A stretch of 64,000 bases of DNA from Inia geoffrensis (lineage: Eukaryota; Chordata; Mammalia; Artiodactyla; Iniidae): the NCBI GenBank assembly GCA_036417435.1, contig CM070906.1:43041396-43105395 (forward strand). The letters are read 5' to 3'. Each line of letters begins with the position of its first letter. The stretch's first letter is position 1. The position numbers were made by a program, and so were the translations under genes. Below, one piece after another: positions 33,965 to 46,065 of this stretch. The notes under the pieces were generated by a model. It saw nothing but the letters and a program-made list of their open reading frames with translations. It did not search any database and was not told the DNA's origin.

Positions 33965-34665
33965 TGTAATACTGGAGAAACTGGAACCCTCATACACTCC
34001 TGGTGGGATTTTAAAATGGTGTAGCCACTTTGGGATTTTAAAATGGTGTAGCCACTTTAGCAAATACAAATGCTTAGATAGTAGTTCCTCAAGAGGTTAA
34101 ACAGAGAGTTATCATATGACTCAGCAATTGTACTCCCGAGTAAATGTCCAAGAGAAATGAAAACAAATACCCACACAAAACTTGTATGTCAACATTCAGA
34201 GCAGCATTATCTACAATAGTCCCAAAGTGGAGACAACCAAAATGTCTATCAACTGATGAATGGAAAAATCAAATGTGGTATATTCATGCAGTGAAATATC
34301 ATTTGGCAATACGAATAGATAATACATGTTAAAACATGGAGGAGCATTGAAAATATTATGCTAACTGAAAGAAGGCAGTCACAAAGGTCACATATTTTGT
34401 GATTCCATTCATATGAAACATCAAAAATAGGCAAATGTATCCAGACAAAGTAGATTAGTGGTTGCTTAGGACTGGCAGAGGTGGGCATGGGAAAAATCAA
34501 GGTTAACTGCTAACATGTATGGGATTTCTTTTGTGGGAACCAAAATGTTTGTAAATTAGATTGCAGTAGTGACGGTTGTGGATAGAATAAGAAAACACTG
34601 AATTGTACACTTTAAGTGGTGAATTGTATGTATGTGAATTATAATAAATAAAACTTTAAAACGTT
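33965..34665 (+). mobile_element. L1M (MB-like) 3' fragment
   Basis: It contains decayed ORF2 C-terminal text ('aatgtctatcaactgatgaatgg') and the L1MB-type 3' UTR ending 'tgtacactttaagtggtgaattgtatg' with an AATAAA-containing tail at about 34643-34662. A perfect 27-bp tandem duplication lies at 34004-34057. The copy is 5' truncated. Confidence 0.8.
34004..34057 (+). repeat. 27-bp perfect tandem duplication in L1M
   Basis: The unit beginning 'tgggattttaaaatggtg' and ending 'gccactt' is repeated exactly at 34004-34030 and 34031-34057. Confidence 0.95.
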
Positions 34666-35704
34666 GATGAAAGCCTCACTCTTTTCAAACATGTAGAAGA
34701 AATGAAAAGAAGAAAGCTGGCTGACGTTTTATATCCCAATCTCCAACACAGAGAGAGCCTATGATTTTTGGTACAGAATAGCAAATATTAATCAGTGAGT
34801 ATTTACTGAGTGCCTGTTGAGTGTCCATTTTTGTCTAAGCCCTGGAGAGGACACAGGGAAATCTAGTTGAAAACCTAAAAGCTCATCCAGCTATATGTTT
34901 TATCTATGTGATTGCAAATATCCAGATGGTTAAAGCTACTTTTGCAAATATAGATGCTTAGATAAAATCATTCTCTCTTTAAGTCTCTCCCTCCATTCTG
35001 TTCTCTGTCTGTCAACATTTCACACTGACATCCAATTAACTGTGCTGCAAAATCCCACTTGGTAAGCAAGAACGTTGACTTCATTATGTTTTCATTACAT
35101 TTCCAATAGTTTCTTCTGCAATGGAAATTAAGTTTATAGTATGATCAAAGACGTTAACGCACCACCTGTCCTATGTCATAATACTTTCCCTTTTCAGTGG
35201 AATAAAGGCTACAGTGGGAATTCTTTTAAACAACCAAGGGTAGATACGCATATTATATTGCAGATTTTGAGACACTTTTCCTACATATTTAGCTTTTTGC
35301 CTCCTCTTTCTTTCTTTGCTTCTATTTAGTTATTTATTTAATCTGTTGATTTTTTCCATCACAACAAATATTATGTAAACCAATATTGTAGTGAAAAGAT
35401 TATTAAAAGTTACTTATAAACTATTGTAAAACTACTTCAGGATGTATAAAAATCGTGAACATTTCTTAAGCCCCGCCAAAGTAGGCTGGATATTTCAAAT
35501 ACTTGGAAAACGTTACACAACGAATTTGGTAAACTTATTGAAACCTAGGTTAGTTATTTTCATATGTATTTCAAGATCAATTATGCCTTAAGCAGGATTC
35601 TCACTTACTATTATAGTTACTTCTTTCCTGTAAGAAATGGTTTTGAATGCAAAGGATTTCTGGGTCTGGTATATTAAAGAGAAAATAATGGTCACTGTGG
35701 ATAA
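34666..35704. other. Unassigned sequence with a small L2 relic
   Basis: A weak minus-strand L2 3'-end relic ('gtgagtatttactgagtgcctg...') lies at about 34793-34865. The rest was not assigned. Confidence 0.45.
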
Positions 35705-35820
35705 ACTAGGTGGGGACAGTATTTCCTAGGGTTATGGTAATCATTAGATGAGTTAATGCTTGTGAATTCCTTAGCACAGTGCCTGGAACATAGTTACTGC
35801 TCAATGAATGTTGGTTAGTC
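35705..35820 (+). mobile_element. MIR 3' part
   Basis: 'attagatgagttaatgcttg' and 'cacagtgcctggaacatagt' followed by 'tgctcaatgaatgttggtta' match the MIR tail closely. Confidence 0.75.
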
Positions 35821-37059
35821 TTTACACTCTTTGTATTATATATTAATTAATTGTTTATATTGTATTTAGCAAATATTTCTAATATTTATAAATAGTTGAT
35901 GAAGTTGGGCTTCCCAGAGTTGCAAACCCTCCTGGAGTTGGCAGATGTCTTGCTTTTGTTCCACCACTCTCCCTCCTTGCACCTATTACCAGATACACTG
36001 ATGGATCACAGCACTTTGACTTCAAGTATGTATCTTAAAATCAAGATGTTGTATCAATATCTTTCTCAACGCTGCTAGTAGTAGCACTAATGATGGATTT
36101 AATTTGACACGTGAGATGAAAATTAGACACTGTCGAGCCATGTGGCAATCTGGGGTTGCAGGGGATTTGATGATGGAAGAACTTGCATGGTGCCTGTAAC
36201 TTTTTCTTACCTGAAACTATTTCCACAGTTTTAGGAAACTTTCTGCTTAAAAAATATTCTCACAATGACCCCTGTGGACCACTTCCTTCTCCTTTTTACC
36301 TTTGACCTAAGAGATCCAGAACCAAATTCACTCATGGTTGAACTGAGAACCTTAAGGATGGAAAAAAATAAAATAGACTAGGGCATCTTTAAATTATTTT
36401 GATAACTTGTTAAACCTCATTTGTTTTCATGTCTGGAAGCAGACATGACTCTTCTCATTGTTTACTGAGGGTGCAATTACTATAAAATGGATCTAACCTC
36501 AAAGTGTTATGGCAGATATGGGGTTTCCAATTCTATATCCTGGCCTAAAAAGTTCTGATATTTGGCAAACAAGACAAAACAAAGAAACTCTGAAATAAGA
36601 GGTAGCATCCAAAATGCTAAGTGGTAGTGGCTCTCCCAAATCCATCTACAATAAAATTAAAATATACCCACATCCTTAAAAAATCTAAAGTATTCGGGTA
36701 TCTCTAATTCAGGCCTAAGTAGATAGTAGATTATGGGGCATAAGGTTTCATAGGTATAAGATGATAAGGAATTATCAAAAGCCTCATATTCAGTAGGATA
36801 TTTTCCTTATTATTATTAACTGTATAAACCAATGTTAACTTTTCCTAAAGCTTATAAATGAAAGTAAAAAAAAGAAACATCTGAGGGAATGTTACTCGTG
36901 TGAATGTGTGTGTGTTTGTGCGCATGTGAGAGAGGGGCGGGGGGAGAGAAATACAATCATAGCATCCAAAAATAAAGATATTGCTTAAAATGGTATATGT
37001 TGATAATTCCCACCTCTTCCTCTGTCCATTCTTTCTCATCATCTTACCTTTGCTTACTA
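35821..37059. other. Unassigned sequence
   Basis: Nothing was recognised except a GT/GA-rich simple repeat at about 36899-36950. Confidence 0.45.
36899..36950 (+). repeat. GT/GA-rich simple repeat
   Basis: A 'tgtgtgtgtttgtgcgc' run is followed by 'gagagaggggcggggggagaga', a compound simple repeat with a long G-run. Confidence 0.75.
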
Positions 37060-37370
37060 TAAATAACTATTTGTAATATTTCCTTGGCTTTCTCTTCAAG
37101 ATTATTTATTCTTATACAAGCAAACATGAAATATTTCCCACTGATTTTACATAAATGGTCACTTATTACGTAATTTTCTGGACATTATTTTTCACAAAAC
37201 AATACACCCTGGAAATCTCTTTTCTTTTTCCTATACAGTAATTTAAAATATCCTAATTCTTAATATTGAAAAAACTGCGTAACAGTTCACGATGTGGATG
37301 TACACGATGTACGTACTGTAACCAAATTTCTAATGATGGACATTAATCCAAAAAGTACAGAACTAGCTAT
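37060..37370 (-). mobile_element. Old L1M 3' UTR fragment
   Basis: 'acgtaattttctggacattatttttcac', 'gatgtggatgtacacgatg' and 'ctaatgatggacattaat' are diverged reverse-complement matches to L1M 3' UTR sequence (catggatgtaccataat ... gatggacatttagg). Confidence 0.45.
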
Positions 37371-37379
37371 TGGAGTACT

Positions 37380-38400
37380 AGACACTGTATCAAAAATGAA
37401 TTCCAACAGATTTCTGGTTTCAACTGTGACATATAAAAAGCTTAAAAATCACTTCCATCCTTAAAACAACAAAAAGCTGAACAAACTGAAAATCAATGGA
37501 TCTTTAAGAGAATTGATATCATAGGGCAAACTCCCACCCAGAAATCTGGAAAGATAGGCAAATACAGAGAAACAGAGCCAAGATAAGTTTACTTGAAGCA
37601 AAAGCTTCTGGAGACATAAACTGGTAGAAACATATGGTAATTTTCACTAATTGCTGGGGGCTGAGTATAGACTGGCTTGAAGGTGAGAAACTCCTAAGGC
37701 CCAGTCTTAGAGGAAACCCCACACTTTCATGAGTTTTAACTCAAGGAACTCTTAACAGGTTCTCACAGTGAAGAGTCAAGGAAACTCCACTTGCATTTCT
37801 GACAGGGTAAGAAAAAAGTGAGCATTTGCCGTATGCCCAGAGAGATATCAAAAACAAAGGACTCCCTCCAAGAGAAAAGACTTTCCCATAAAAGACTGTA
37901 CCCAACCTAAGAGAAGGGCAGTTACCCAAATCCAGCCCCCTCTGTCCTTTCTTTCTCATCTAAGGTGGTGAAGGGTAAAGCTAAGAAACATTTGTGAAAG
38001 ATGTGGGCCCACTACAAGATCAAGATTCAATTACAAAATTAGATTATGCTTCCCCTCCCCCAACCTCACCACCGTATCATCAGGGCTCCAGTATAATAGC
38101 AGTGGATTACAGATGAGGAAGCTGCAAGAAATAAACTCTACTTAAGAGACTGCTCTTATGAAAGCCCAAAGATAACGGGAGACAAAGACACTAGAGGAAG
38201 CCTCTGTCATCCGCATGACAGAAAATATCAAACAAAGCCAAACACTCCTAGCCAGACTAACATAAATCTTAACGCTGATGGTCTATTTATCTCAGTTCCT
38301 ATTACCCAATGCATTATATCTTGCTTTTTTTTTTTAAATAAAACCCAAACAGAATAAGTACCAAAAAAACAAAACAAAACAAAAACAAAAAACCTGCACT
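37380..38400 (+). mobile_element. Probable 5' region of the L1M at 38-41 kb
   Basis: This lies directly ahead of recognisable L1 ORF1 sequence, has no competing family match, and contains text such as 'aacactcctagccagactaac' reminiscent of L1M 5' UTRs. A CAAAA-rich stretch sits at about 38360-38390. Its membership in the same element is an inference. Confidence 0.45.
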
Positions 38401-41400
38401 AAGGCATATCCTACTCAAAATACAGAAAACCAAAGACAAAGAGAAAATCTTGAATGTAGCCAGAGGAATAAAACACCCTACCTATAGAGGAACAAAGAAA
38501 AGGGTTATAGTGGAGTTCTCCTCAGAAACCATGCAGGTAAGAAGAAATTGGAGTGAAATACGTAAAGGGTGGAAAGAAAAAACAGAACCCACTACACTCA
38601 AATTTTACAGTGAAATCAACCTTCGAAAGTGAAAGAGAAATAAAGACTTTCTCAGACAAACAAAAATTGAGGAAATTCATCACCAACACACATCATCTGT
38701 CAACATGTTAAAAGAAATTCTTCAAGAAGAAGGAAAAGGATATAGAAGGTTCTATCTACATAAAAGAAGGAAGTGCACCAGAGAAGGAATAAATGAAGGT
38801 AAAAATAAAATCTTTTATTTTTCTTATTCTTATTGATCTAAGAGATTTTTCAAAGTAATTATTTTTTACAGAGTAATAACAGCAAAATGTATTGTGTGAT
38901 TTTAGTATATGAATAAGGGAAATAAATGACAGCAATATTATAAGGGGAAGAAGGGAGGAATTGGGAATAATACTCTCTTACAAATACCTGGATATCTTTG
39001 AAATAATATAATGTTACTTGAAAGTGTCCTCAGATTCATTTAAAATATATTGCAAACCCTTAGGACACCACTAAAAATTTTTGTTAAGAAGTGTAATTGC
39101 TATGCTAAGAGAGGAGAGAAAATGGAATCATATACAATGCTCAACCAAAATCAGAGAAGGTAGTAAAAGACAAGAAAATATAAAAATAAACCAAGAGCAA
39201 TTGCACTGATCAGACAATAGTCACAAACATAGCAGATGTTAATCCAGGTATACAAATAATCACTTTAAATGTGAAGGATCCAAATATACCAATTAAAAGA
39301 TGGGGTTTGTCAGATTGAAAAAAAATTAAAAGACACATTTAGGTCAGAGTTAAAAGGATGGAGAAAGGTATATCATGCTAATAAAAATCAAAAGAAATTG
39401 AAGGAAGCTGTATTAATTCCAGATGGGGCACATTTCAGAACAAGGAAAATTATCAGAAATAAAGAGGGGTATTACATAATAATAAAGGGCTCAATTCTCC
39501 AAGAAGACATAACAGTCCTTAACACGCATGCGCCTAATAACAGAAACCTGAAATACAAGAGACAAAAACTGATGGAACTGCAAGGAGAAGTAGACAAATC
39601 TGCTACTATGGTTGGATACTTTCACACCCTTATTTCAGTAGTTGATAGATTCAGCAGGTATCAAATATGAAAGGACACACTTGACCCAAAAATCGCTATC
39701 AATCAACTTGATATAATAGATATTTATAGAGTACTCAATCCCAAAACAATAGAATATACATTCCTCTCAAGCTCACATGGAATATCCTACAAGACAAACC
39801 ATATTCTAAGTCAAGAAAAACATATCTTAACAAATTTAAAAACAGAAATCATACAAAGTATTTTTTTCAAGCCATAATGGAATTAAACTAGAAATCAAAA
39901 CCAGAAAGATAGTGAGAAAAACCCCTAACATTTTGAGATTAAACAACATACTTCTAAATAACATGTGAGTCAAAGAAGTCCCAAGAGAATTTTTTTAATT
40001 GAATTAAAGGAAAATGGAAATAGAACTCATCAAAAGTTGTAGAATACAGCAAAAACAGTTATGAGAAGGAAATTTATAGCATTACATTTATTGGAAAAGA
40101 TGAAATATCTAAAACCAACAACTTAAGCTCCTGTACAAACAGAGAAATTGTACAAACTGGAGACGAAATAAATAAAATTGAAAATAGGAATACTGTACAG
40201 AAAGTCAATAAAATCAAATCAAGTTCTTTGAAAAGATAAATAAAATTAATAATACTCTATCCATACTAGCCAAGAAAAAAAGTAATGTTACTAAAATAAA
40301 AGAATCAAGGCAAAGATTTCACACCTTTCTCAAAAGTTAACTAGAAATACATCATCAACTTAATTAAAAAATATATACAACTTTTAGAAAATAACACAGG
40401 AGAGTATCTAGGTAACCTTCCGTTTGGTGATTCATTTTCAGGTACAACATAAAACATAAAATTCATGAAAGAAAAAAATGATAAGTTGGACTTTGTTAAA
40501 ATTAAAACCTTCTGCTATGCAAAGGCACTGTTAAAAGAATGAAAGGACAAGGCACAGACTGGGAGAAAATATTTGCTACTATTTAGTTGATAAAGAATTT
40601 GGTATCCAATATATACAAAGAATTTTTAAAACTTAATAATAAGGAAACAAATAACCCAACTTAAAAAAAAAGTGTAAGATCTGACTAGACATTTCAGTAA
40701 AGAAGATATACAGATGGTAAATAAGCTTATGAAAAGATGCTTAGCATCAGTTGTTATTAGAGAGCTGCAAATTGAGACAAAATGAGATACCACTACATAC
40801 CTATTAGGATGGCTAAAATCTAAAACCTGTCAATACCAAATGGCGACAAGAATGTAGAGCAGCAAGAACTTTCATTCATTGCTAGTGGAAATACACAATG
40901 GTACAGCCACTTTGGATGACAATTTGCTAGTTTCTTACAAAACCAGAGGTAATCCTATCATATGATCCAGCAATTGTAATCTTAGGTATTTATCCAACTT
41001 ACTTGAAAAGTTATATATACAAAAAAACCTGATCACAAATTTTTATAGGAGACTTAATCATAATTGCTTAAATTGAAACAACCAAGATGTCCTTCAGTAG
41101 GTGAATGCATCAACACTATGGTATATCCATGCAATGGAACATTTTTCTGATCAAAAGCAATGATATATCAAGTCATGAAAAGATATAGAAGAACTTGTAA
41201 TGAATATTGGTAAGTTAAAGAAGATAGTCTGAAAAGGCTGTACACTACATGATTCCAAATATTTGACATTCTGGAAAAGGCAAAACTATAGAGGCAATGA
41301 AAAATATCAGTGCTGCCCAGAGGTTGGCAGGGGTTGGGGGAGTAGTTGAAGCATGAAAATATTTTAAGGGAGTGAGAGTATTTTTTCTGATACTGTCATG

Positions 41401-41460
41401 GTGGACACATGTGATAGTCGTCAAAATCCATGGAACCGTACACTGGATAGAAACAAGCCA
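38400..41460 (+). mobile_element. Old L1M spanning ORF1 end to 3' UTR
   Basis: Recognisable parts follow L1 order: the ORF1 C-terminal region at 38430-38730 ('tctcctcagaaaccatgcagg', 'aaacaaaaattgaggaaattc'), the ORF2 endonuclease region at about 39240-40050, and the late ORF2 region at about 40480-41230. A 3' UTR with 'cagaggttggcaggggttgg' ends near 41460. The ORF2 reverse transcriptase core appears largely deleted between about 40350 and 40480. The divergence is much greater than in the 26-32 kb copy. Confidence 0.8.
38450..40350 (+). pseudogene. L1M ORF1 end and ORF2 start remnants
   Basis: An ORF1 fragment (38450-38632) contains 'VEFSSETMQVRRNWSEIRKG', the decayed counterpart of the ORF1 'SAETLQARREW' segment. 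An ORF2 endonuclease-region fragment (39398-39670) contains 'VLNTHAPNNRNLKYKRQKL', matching the endonuclease 'N.YAPN' motif region. Multiple stops and frameshifts make both non-functional. Confidence 0.75.
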
Positions 41461-42629
41461 GGACTAACCTGTGGGAACCCAATATTGACCCCTTCTGATG
41501 ATTCTGATCCCAAAACTACAACTTAAGGAAGTTCAATAGAAAGATAGCTTAAATGAGAAGGTTACAAACTATAGAGGGCACATAGCAAGGATGAATTCTA
41601 AGCAGTCCTTATCCTTGTTAAATTTTATATCACAGTGATTTGATGCCACTGTTTCAGTTATTGGAATGATATCATTCTATAGAGGAAAAACTAAGCATTT
41701 TCTCCTCTTTATAAGACATGGTTTTATTATTTCCATAAGCATGTATTGCTATGTCTAAGTACTGCCAGAAGAAGGACTATAGATCATTGATTACAAAACT
41801 AGTCATGATTTTTTGGCAGCCATTCCCCAAATGTTGGCTGCTTTAGGCTAATAATCTTTATATTTATAGAGCAAACAGAAGAATGAAAAAGCACAGTAGG
41901 CTGGGACAAAGAGACATATGCATTTGATTGACCCTTGAGGATGTAACTCTAACACAGTATAACAAATGGGTCTCATAATAATAATAATCATAGAATGTTC
42001 AATTAAAAATTGGAAGGCAGCTAAGGAAATATATAACCCAAGCACTGACAAATAACAATCAACATATCCCCAACACAAGAGCTGTGTTAAACAGAATTTT
42101 GAGGCCCTGTCCCAGAAGGAAGGAGCTTTGTAGTGGATCATATATTTCTATTGGAGACTCTGGAGGGAGCAGCAGTGCCATGGGTTTCCATCATGCCCTG
42201 CTTGATATCACCTAATATCTCATTTTACTAATTAGGAAACTGTACAGATTGACTATGTTTCTTCCCTAAATTCAGAGAGCTAGCAGAATCCCCTTTTTAC
42301 AGAATCTCATGGTGGTTATTTTAGATTCAGCTGACAAATACTGAGGGCCAAATTCTCTGATGCTTTTCAATACACTGTCTCACAACCAAGATCAGGGTCA
42401 ACTTCGACTTAAAAGAACTCAGGCTAGGTAAACGCTGAGCACAAGTCCTAAATCCCCTAGTGGTCCAGAATATCCTTTGTTTCTCTAAATAGTAGAGGGC
42501 CTTAACCCCCATTCATTGGCCCTTTAAAAAGCAGATACATTGGCTCAGGAGTGAGGTCTAAGGAAAAGGAGGGAGGTAACATTCACTTAACAACTACATG
42601 TTCTGATGGTGGGTCAGGAAGTGTCATAA
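41461..42629. other. Unassigned sequence
   Basis: No gene, RNA or clear repeat was recognised. Confidence 0.45.
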
Positions 42630-42800
42630 ATTTCTCACAAAACACTTAGAGAATAGTGACATTATTCACTTTGGAAGATTAAAAAAATCTGAGGCTCATA
42701 CATTTAAATAATTTGCATAAAGTCTTACAGACAGAAAATGCCAAAATTAGATTTGGACTCAGGTGAGTTAAATTTAGATTGTGCTCTTTTTCCTTCATCC
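42630..42800 (-). mobile_element. MIR relic
   Basis: 'gaggctcatacatttaaataatttgc', 'aagtcttacagac' and 'ttagatttggactcagg' are in reverse-complement MIR order (tgaggcacagagaggttaagtaacttgc ... ggtcacacag ... gattcgaacccagg). Confidence 0.6.
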
Positions 42801-43862
42801 TAGTGCCACCTTGGCAAAGGGCAGAGAAACTTTACTGATTGCACACAAGTAGAAGGTAAGGAGGTAAAAGTTGTATACTTGCTGCTTTCAACACAGTGCA
42901 TATTAATAAAGGGGAGCAATTATGGGGGAAGTGACAGAAAAAAAGATGAATGAAAAAAGGGGAAAGCTGTAAAGTATCTTATACTTTAATAGTTCTATAA
43001 AACTAATATATATAAATATATTAAAACATTATTCTTATTCTTAAGAGATACCAGCTCAGAAATAGCAAAGAAAGACCTCATACTGTCTGTCATAATTTAG
43101 GATGAATCAGTGGCATTAATATTGACTTTTCAAAGAAAAAGCACATTTAATTGATCTTTAGTCTTAAATCTCTGGACAATGCAAAGAGTTCTGAAATATC
43201 AAGCTTTGAAGGCATACATTTTTGATATGGTACCATCACTGAATAATAGTAGTAGAAATGGAATAAATGGCATTTATAATTTCTTGTTTTATTACTAAGA
43301 TGTAAAATAGGTATAACTCTGCTCAAATACATGTCAATTAGTTACACAGGAAATAAAGGGAGATAACTCTGTGGCTACTTATTTACATGGTGTGAAAACA
43401 TTGTCTAAAGACGAGGATAAAGATTTTGAGAAATATCTCGTTTCATTTCACAACTTTGGAACAGATAATTACACCATAGATCTGGGTTAAATAGACCTAT
43501 ACACCAAGGTTCTTGCTTAATTACTAGACATGTGTCTCTCAGAAAAGCTTTATATCTGCCAACTTACCACCTTGATAGCATGTTAAGTAAAGCAAGAACT
43601 TCACATAACCCATTTAGGCTCATTTTTCTCTTGATATTTTCTTTGGATTTTTCTTTTTTGGTCTATTTTTTAACCCTTCTGAATCTCTTTATCCTTTTCT
43701 ATATAGTTGATGGATTTTTAGATTTCTCTTTTCAAGCATTCCATTCTTAACTAAGATTTCTTCCAGAAAGCACTTGGTTGGAATTCTCTTTAATTCTTAG
43801 TTTCTATAATGTAAAATGGGATAAAATATTTCCTCCTTAAGGCAAATAAATATTTAATTGAA
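42801..43862. other. Unassigned AT-rich sequence
   Basis: No supported feature was seen. Confidence 0.45.
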
Positions 43863-44005
43863 AAACAATGATGCCTCTGGCACATAGTAAGTACCCAAAT
43901 GGCTCACCAGTATGAGATTCTAGAAGGAAGAGATCATATTTTATTTATCTTTTAGCTCAGTGTTTGTCCTGTAGAACTTGCTAACTGAATGTTTGTTGAA
44001 TGGAT
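43863..44005 (+). mobile_element. L2 3'-end relic
   Basis: 'gaagagatcatattttatttatctttt', 'ctcagtgtttgtcctgtag' and 'aatgtttgttgaatgga' match the L2 3' end (agggactgtgtctta ... gcacagtgcctggcac ... aatgtttgttgaatga). Confidence 0.6.
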
Positions 44006-44029
44006 AGGGACACACAGATTGAAAAATTA

Positions 44030-44175
44030 AAACAAACAAAACATAAACTAATGTCTTTCCCTCCTGGACTTTACAGAAAATAAGGTGGGAAAGATATATG
44101 CAATAAAATAACTTCAATACAGAGACATAAACAACATAATTGAAGTATGTGTTGAAGTGCTATAAAATCCCAGAC
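44030..44175 (-). mobile_element. Weak L2-like fragment
   Basis: 'tgtctttccctcctggactttacag' and 'gtgttgaagtgctataaaat' weakly match reverse-complement L2 3' sequence. Low confidence. Confidence 0.35.
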
Positions 44176-45085
44176 ATATAAAGGATTATAATAAATCACA
44201 TTTGCAATATTGCTTTACTTGGAATCTCCCATGCAGCAACACATGCAGAATGGTGAGAGGGTCCTTCAGGGATCTGTATATGCTCATGAAGCCTTGATAT
44301 TCTTACAAGGACCAACTCTCAGTAGGGTGTGGTTCTGTGTGTATTTGTGGAGAGCGGAGGGGGTGTGGGAATTCCACCCAGGCTCTCCTCCGGCCAAATT
44401 AACTGCACTGAGAAGGCCATGTGCATCAATCATATTCTTCCAAAAATGAAATTAGGTAAGTTGGTAAGGAAGCAGAGATAAGGAAGAATTAATTGCTCTC
44501 TTTGGATGGTCTTTCTCTAACCGCAGGCAGACAAGTCTGCCAAAAGTGGAAGAATCTCTATTCATTATAAACATCCTCCATGAATTTCTCAGTTCTCTTT
44601 TTAGAGGAGACACAAGGGATCTTCCTTAAAATATGGAATAACACATCCCCTTCCTTAGGGCTAGAGTGTAATATCTTTCAGTGTCAGGGGAAGAAGGAAC
44701 TTTAATAATCTTCTCCTCTTGTGCTTTTTTATATTATACATTTCCCTTTCTGGAATAATTGTCATGAGGTGATAAAACTTGGGACTTGGTAAAACATTGG
44801 CTTCTAAGTGCTTGGCTTCTAAGTGCTTAAGTTCTGGAAAATACCAAAAGAAGGACATGGCCCAGGGAAAACAGATAAAGGGTATGAAAAGGTTAAATAT
44901 GGTTGCTGGCTTTGAATAAGGAAGGTTAGAAGAGATAGAGATTCAGGATTGTAACCCTATTAGGAAATGGAATGTAAATTTTGCTGCTCTCTCTCTTGCA
45001 TTTTAGTTTCAGAGATCACAATGTTGATACTGGAGTTGATGGGGAAATGATTTGGCTGAGTAAGAGAAGCTAACACCTTAGTTTC
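44176..45085. other. Unassigned sequence with a 15-bp tandem duplication
   Basis: No gene was recognised. A 15-bp unit 'ttggcttctaagtgc' is repeated in tandem at 44797-44811 and 44812-44826. Confidence 0.45.
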
Positions 45086-45411
45086 TTCTTTTTTTATAAA
45101 TTTATTTATTTAATTTATTTATTTTTGGCTTCGTTGAGTCTTCATTGCCTCGTGCGGGCTTTCTCTAGTTGCAGCGAGCGGGGGCTACTCTTCTTCACAG
45201 TGCGCGGGCTTCTCATTGCGGTGACTTCTCTTGTTGCGGACCGTGGGCTCTAGGCACGCAGGCTTCAGTAGTTGTAGCATGCAGGCTCAGTAGTTGTGGC
45301 ACACGGGCTTAGTTGCTCTGCGTTATGTGGGATCTTCCCGGACCAGGGCTTGAACCCGTGTCCCCTGCATTGGCAGGCGGATTCTTAACCATTGTGCCAC
45401 CAGGGAAGCCC
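45086..45411 (-). mobile_element. Long CHR-type SINE
   Basis: In reverse complement it begins at 45411 with 'gggcttccctggtggc', has A- and B-box-like segments, and contains 'ctactgagcctgcatgc' and 'gagaagcccgcgcac' modules. It ends in an AAAT-rich tail that reads as a T/TTTA-rich stretch at 45086-45126. CpGs are well preserved. A clear target-site duplication was not resolved. Confidence 0.93.
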
Positions 45412-45539
45412 TAACAGTTTACCCTTACCACTACATTTAGACCCATCTCCACAAAGTTCTAAGGTGGCATGAAATAACTGACTGTCAGAACTTTGGAGTC
45501 TCTGTGCTCTTAGACCCCACTTTCCAAGACACAGAATGT
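45412..45539. other. Unassigned sequence
   Basis: No supported feature was seen between the SINE and the hairpin. Confidence 0.45.
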
Positions 45540-45569
45540 ACACTCAGCCCCTCTAAAGGGGCTGAGTGT
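45540..45569. repeat. 13-bp perfect inverted repeat with 4-nt loop
   Basis: The arm 'acactcagcccct' at 45540-45552 and its exact complement at 45557-45569 flank the loop 'ctaa'. The GC-rich stem stands out in AT-rich sequence. No function can be assigned. Confidence 0.95.
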
Positions 45570-45879
45570 TTATCGCTGAAAACAGAAACAAGTGGTGTTA
45601 GCAACAATGATGAGAGAAAGGCAGGGACAGACAGAAGACCTCCATGAGCCAATTTTCTACCTTGATAATTCCCACTGCCTTTTCTAATACAGTATTTACT
45701 ACTTGGTGATGGAGGGGGCTATTGGGGTGGTGGAAATATTCTAAAATAATTCCTTATTGTGATCCATGGAGTTTTCTTTCTGCTTATACTATATTAATTT
45801 CCCATAGCATTGGTCAAATAAGGCATCAGAGGAACAGAAGAAAATAGAGGGAAAAATATTAAGTGTTCACTTTGTACAT
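45570..45879. other. Unassigned sequence
   Basis: Nothing was recognised in this interval. Confidence 0.45.
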
Positions 45880-46065
45880 GTGACAATACATGTATTATCT
45901 TCTTTAATCTTCACACCAAACATGCAAGATTTATGTAATCATTCCCATTTTACAAAATAGAAAACTGAGACTCAGAGATAAGTAACTTAGTTTAGCTGAC
46001 TCAGTCAGAATTCAAAACCTGGATTCTGACTTCAAAGGTTGTAAATTTATTTTACCACTCTCTGA
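45880..46065 (-). mobile_element. MIR
   Basis: 'atgtattatcttctttaatcttcacacc', 'cccattttacaaaatagaaaactgagac' and 'cagaattcaaaacctggattctg' follow reverse-complement MIR order closely. Confidence 0.8.

Noticed and set aside
33657..34100. 147-codon plus-strand frame as a host gene
   Set aside because: It runs from unassigned sequence directly into an L1 3' fragment and through the 27-bp tandem duplication. No domain or splice context was seen.
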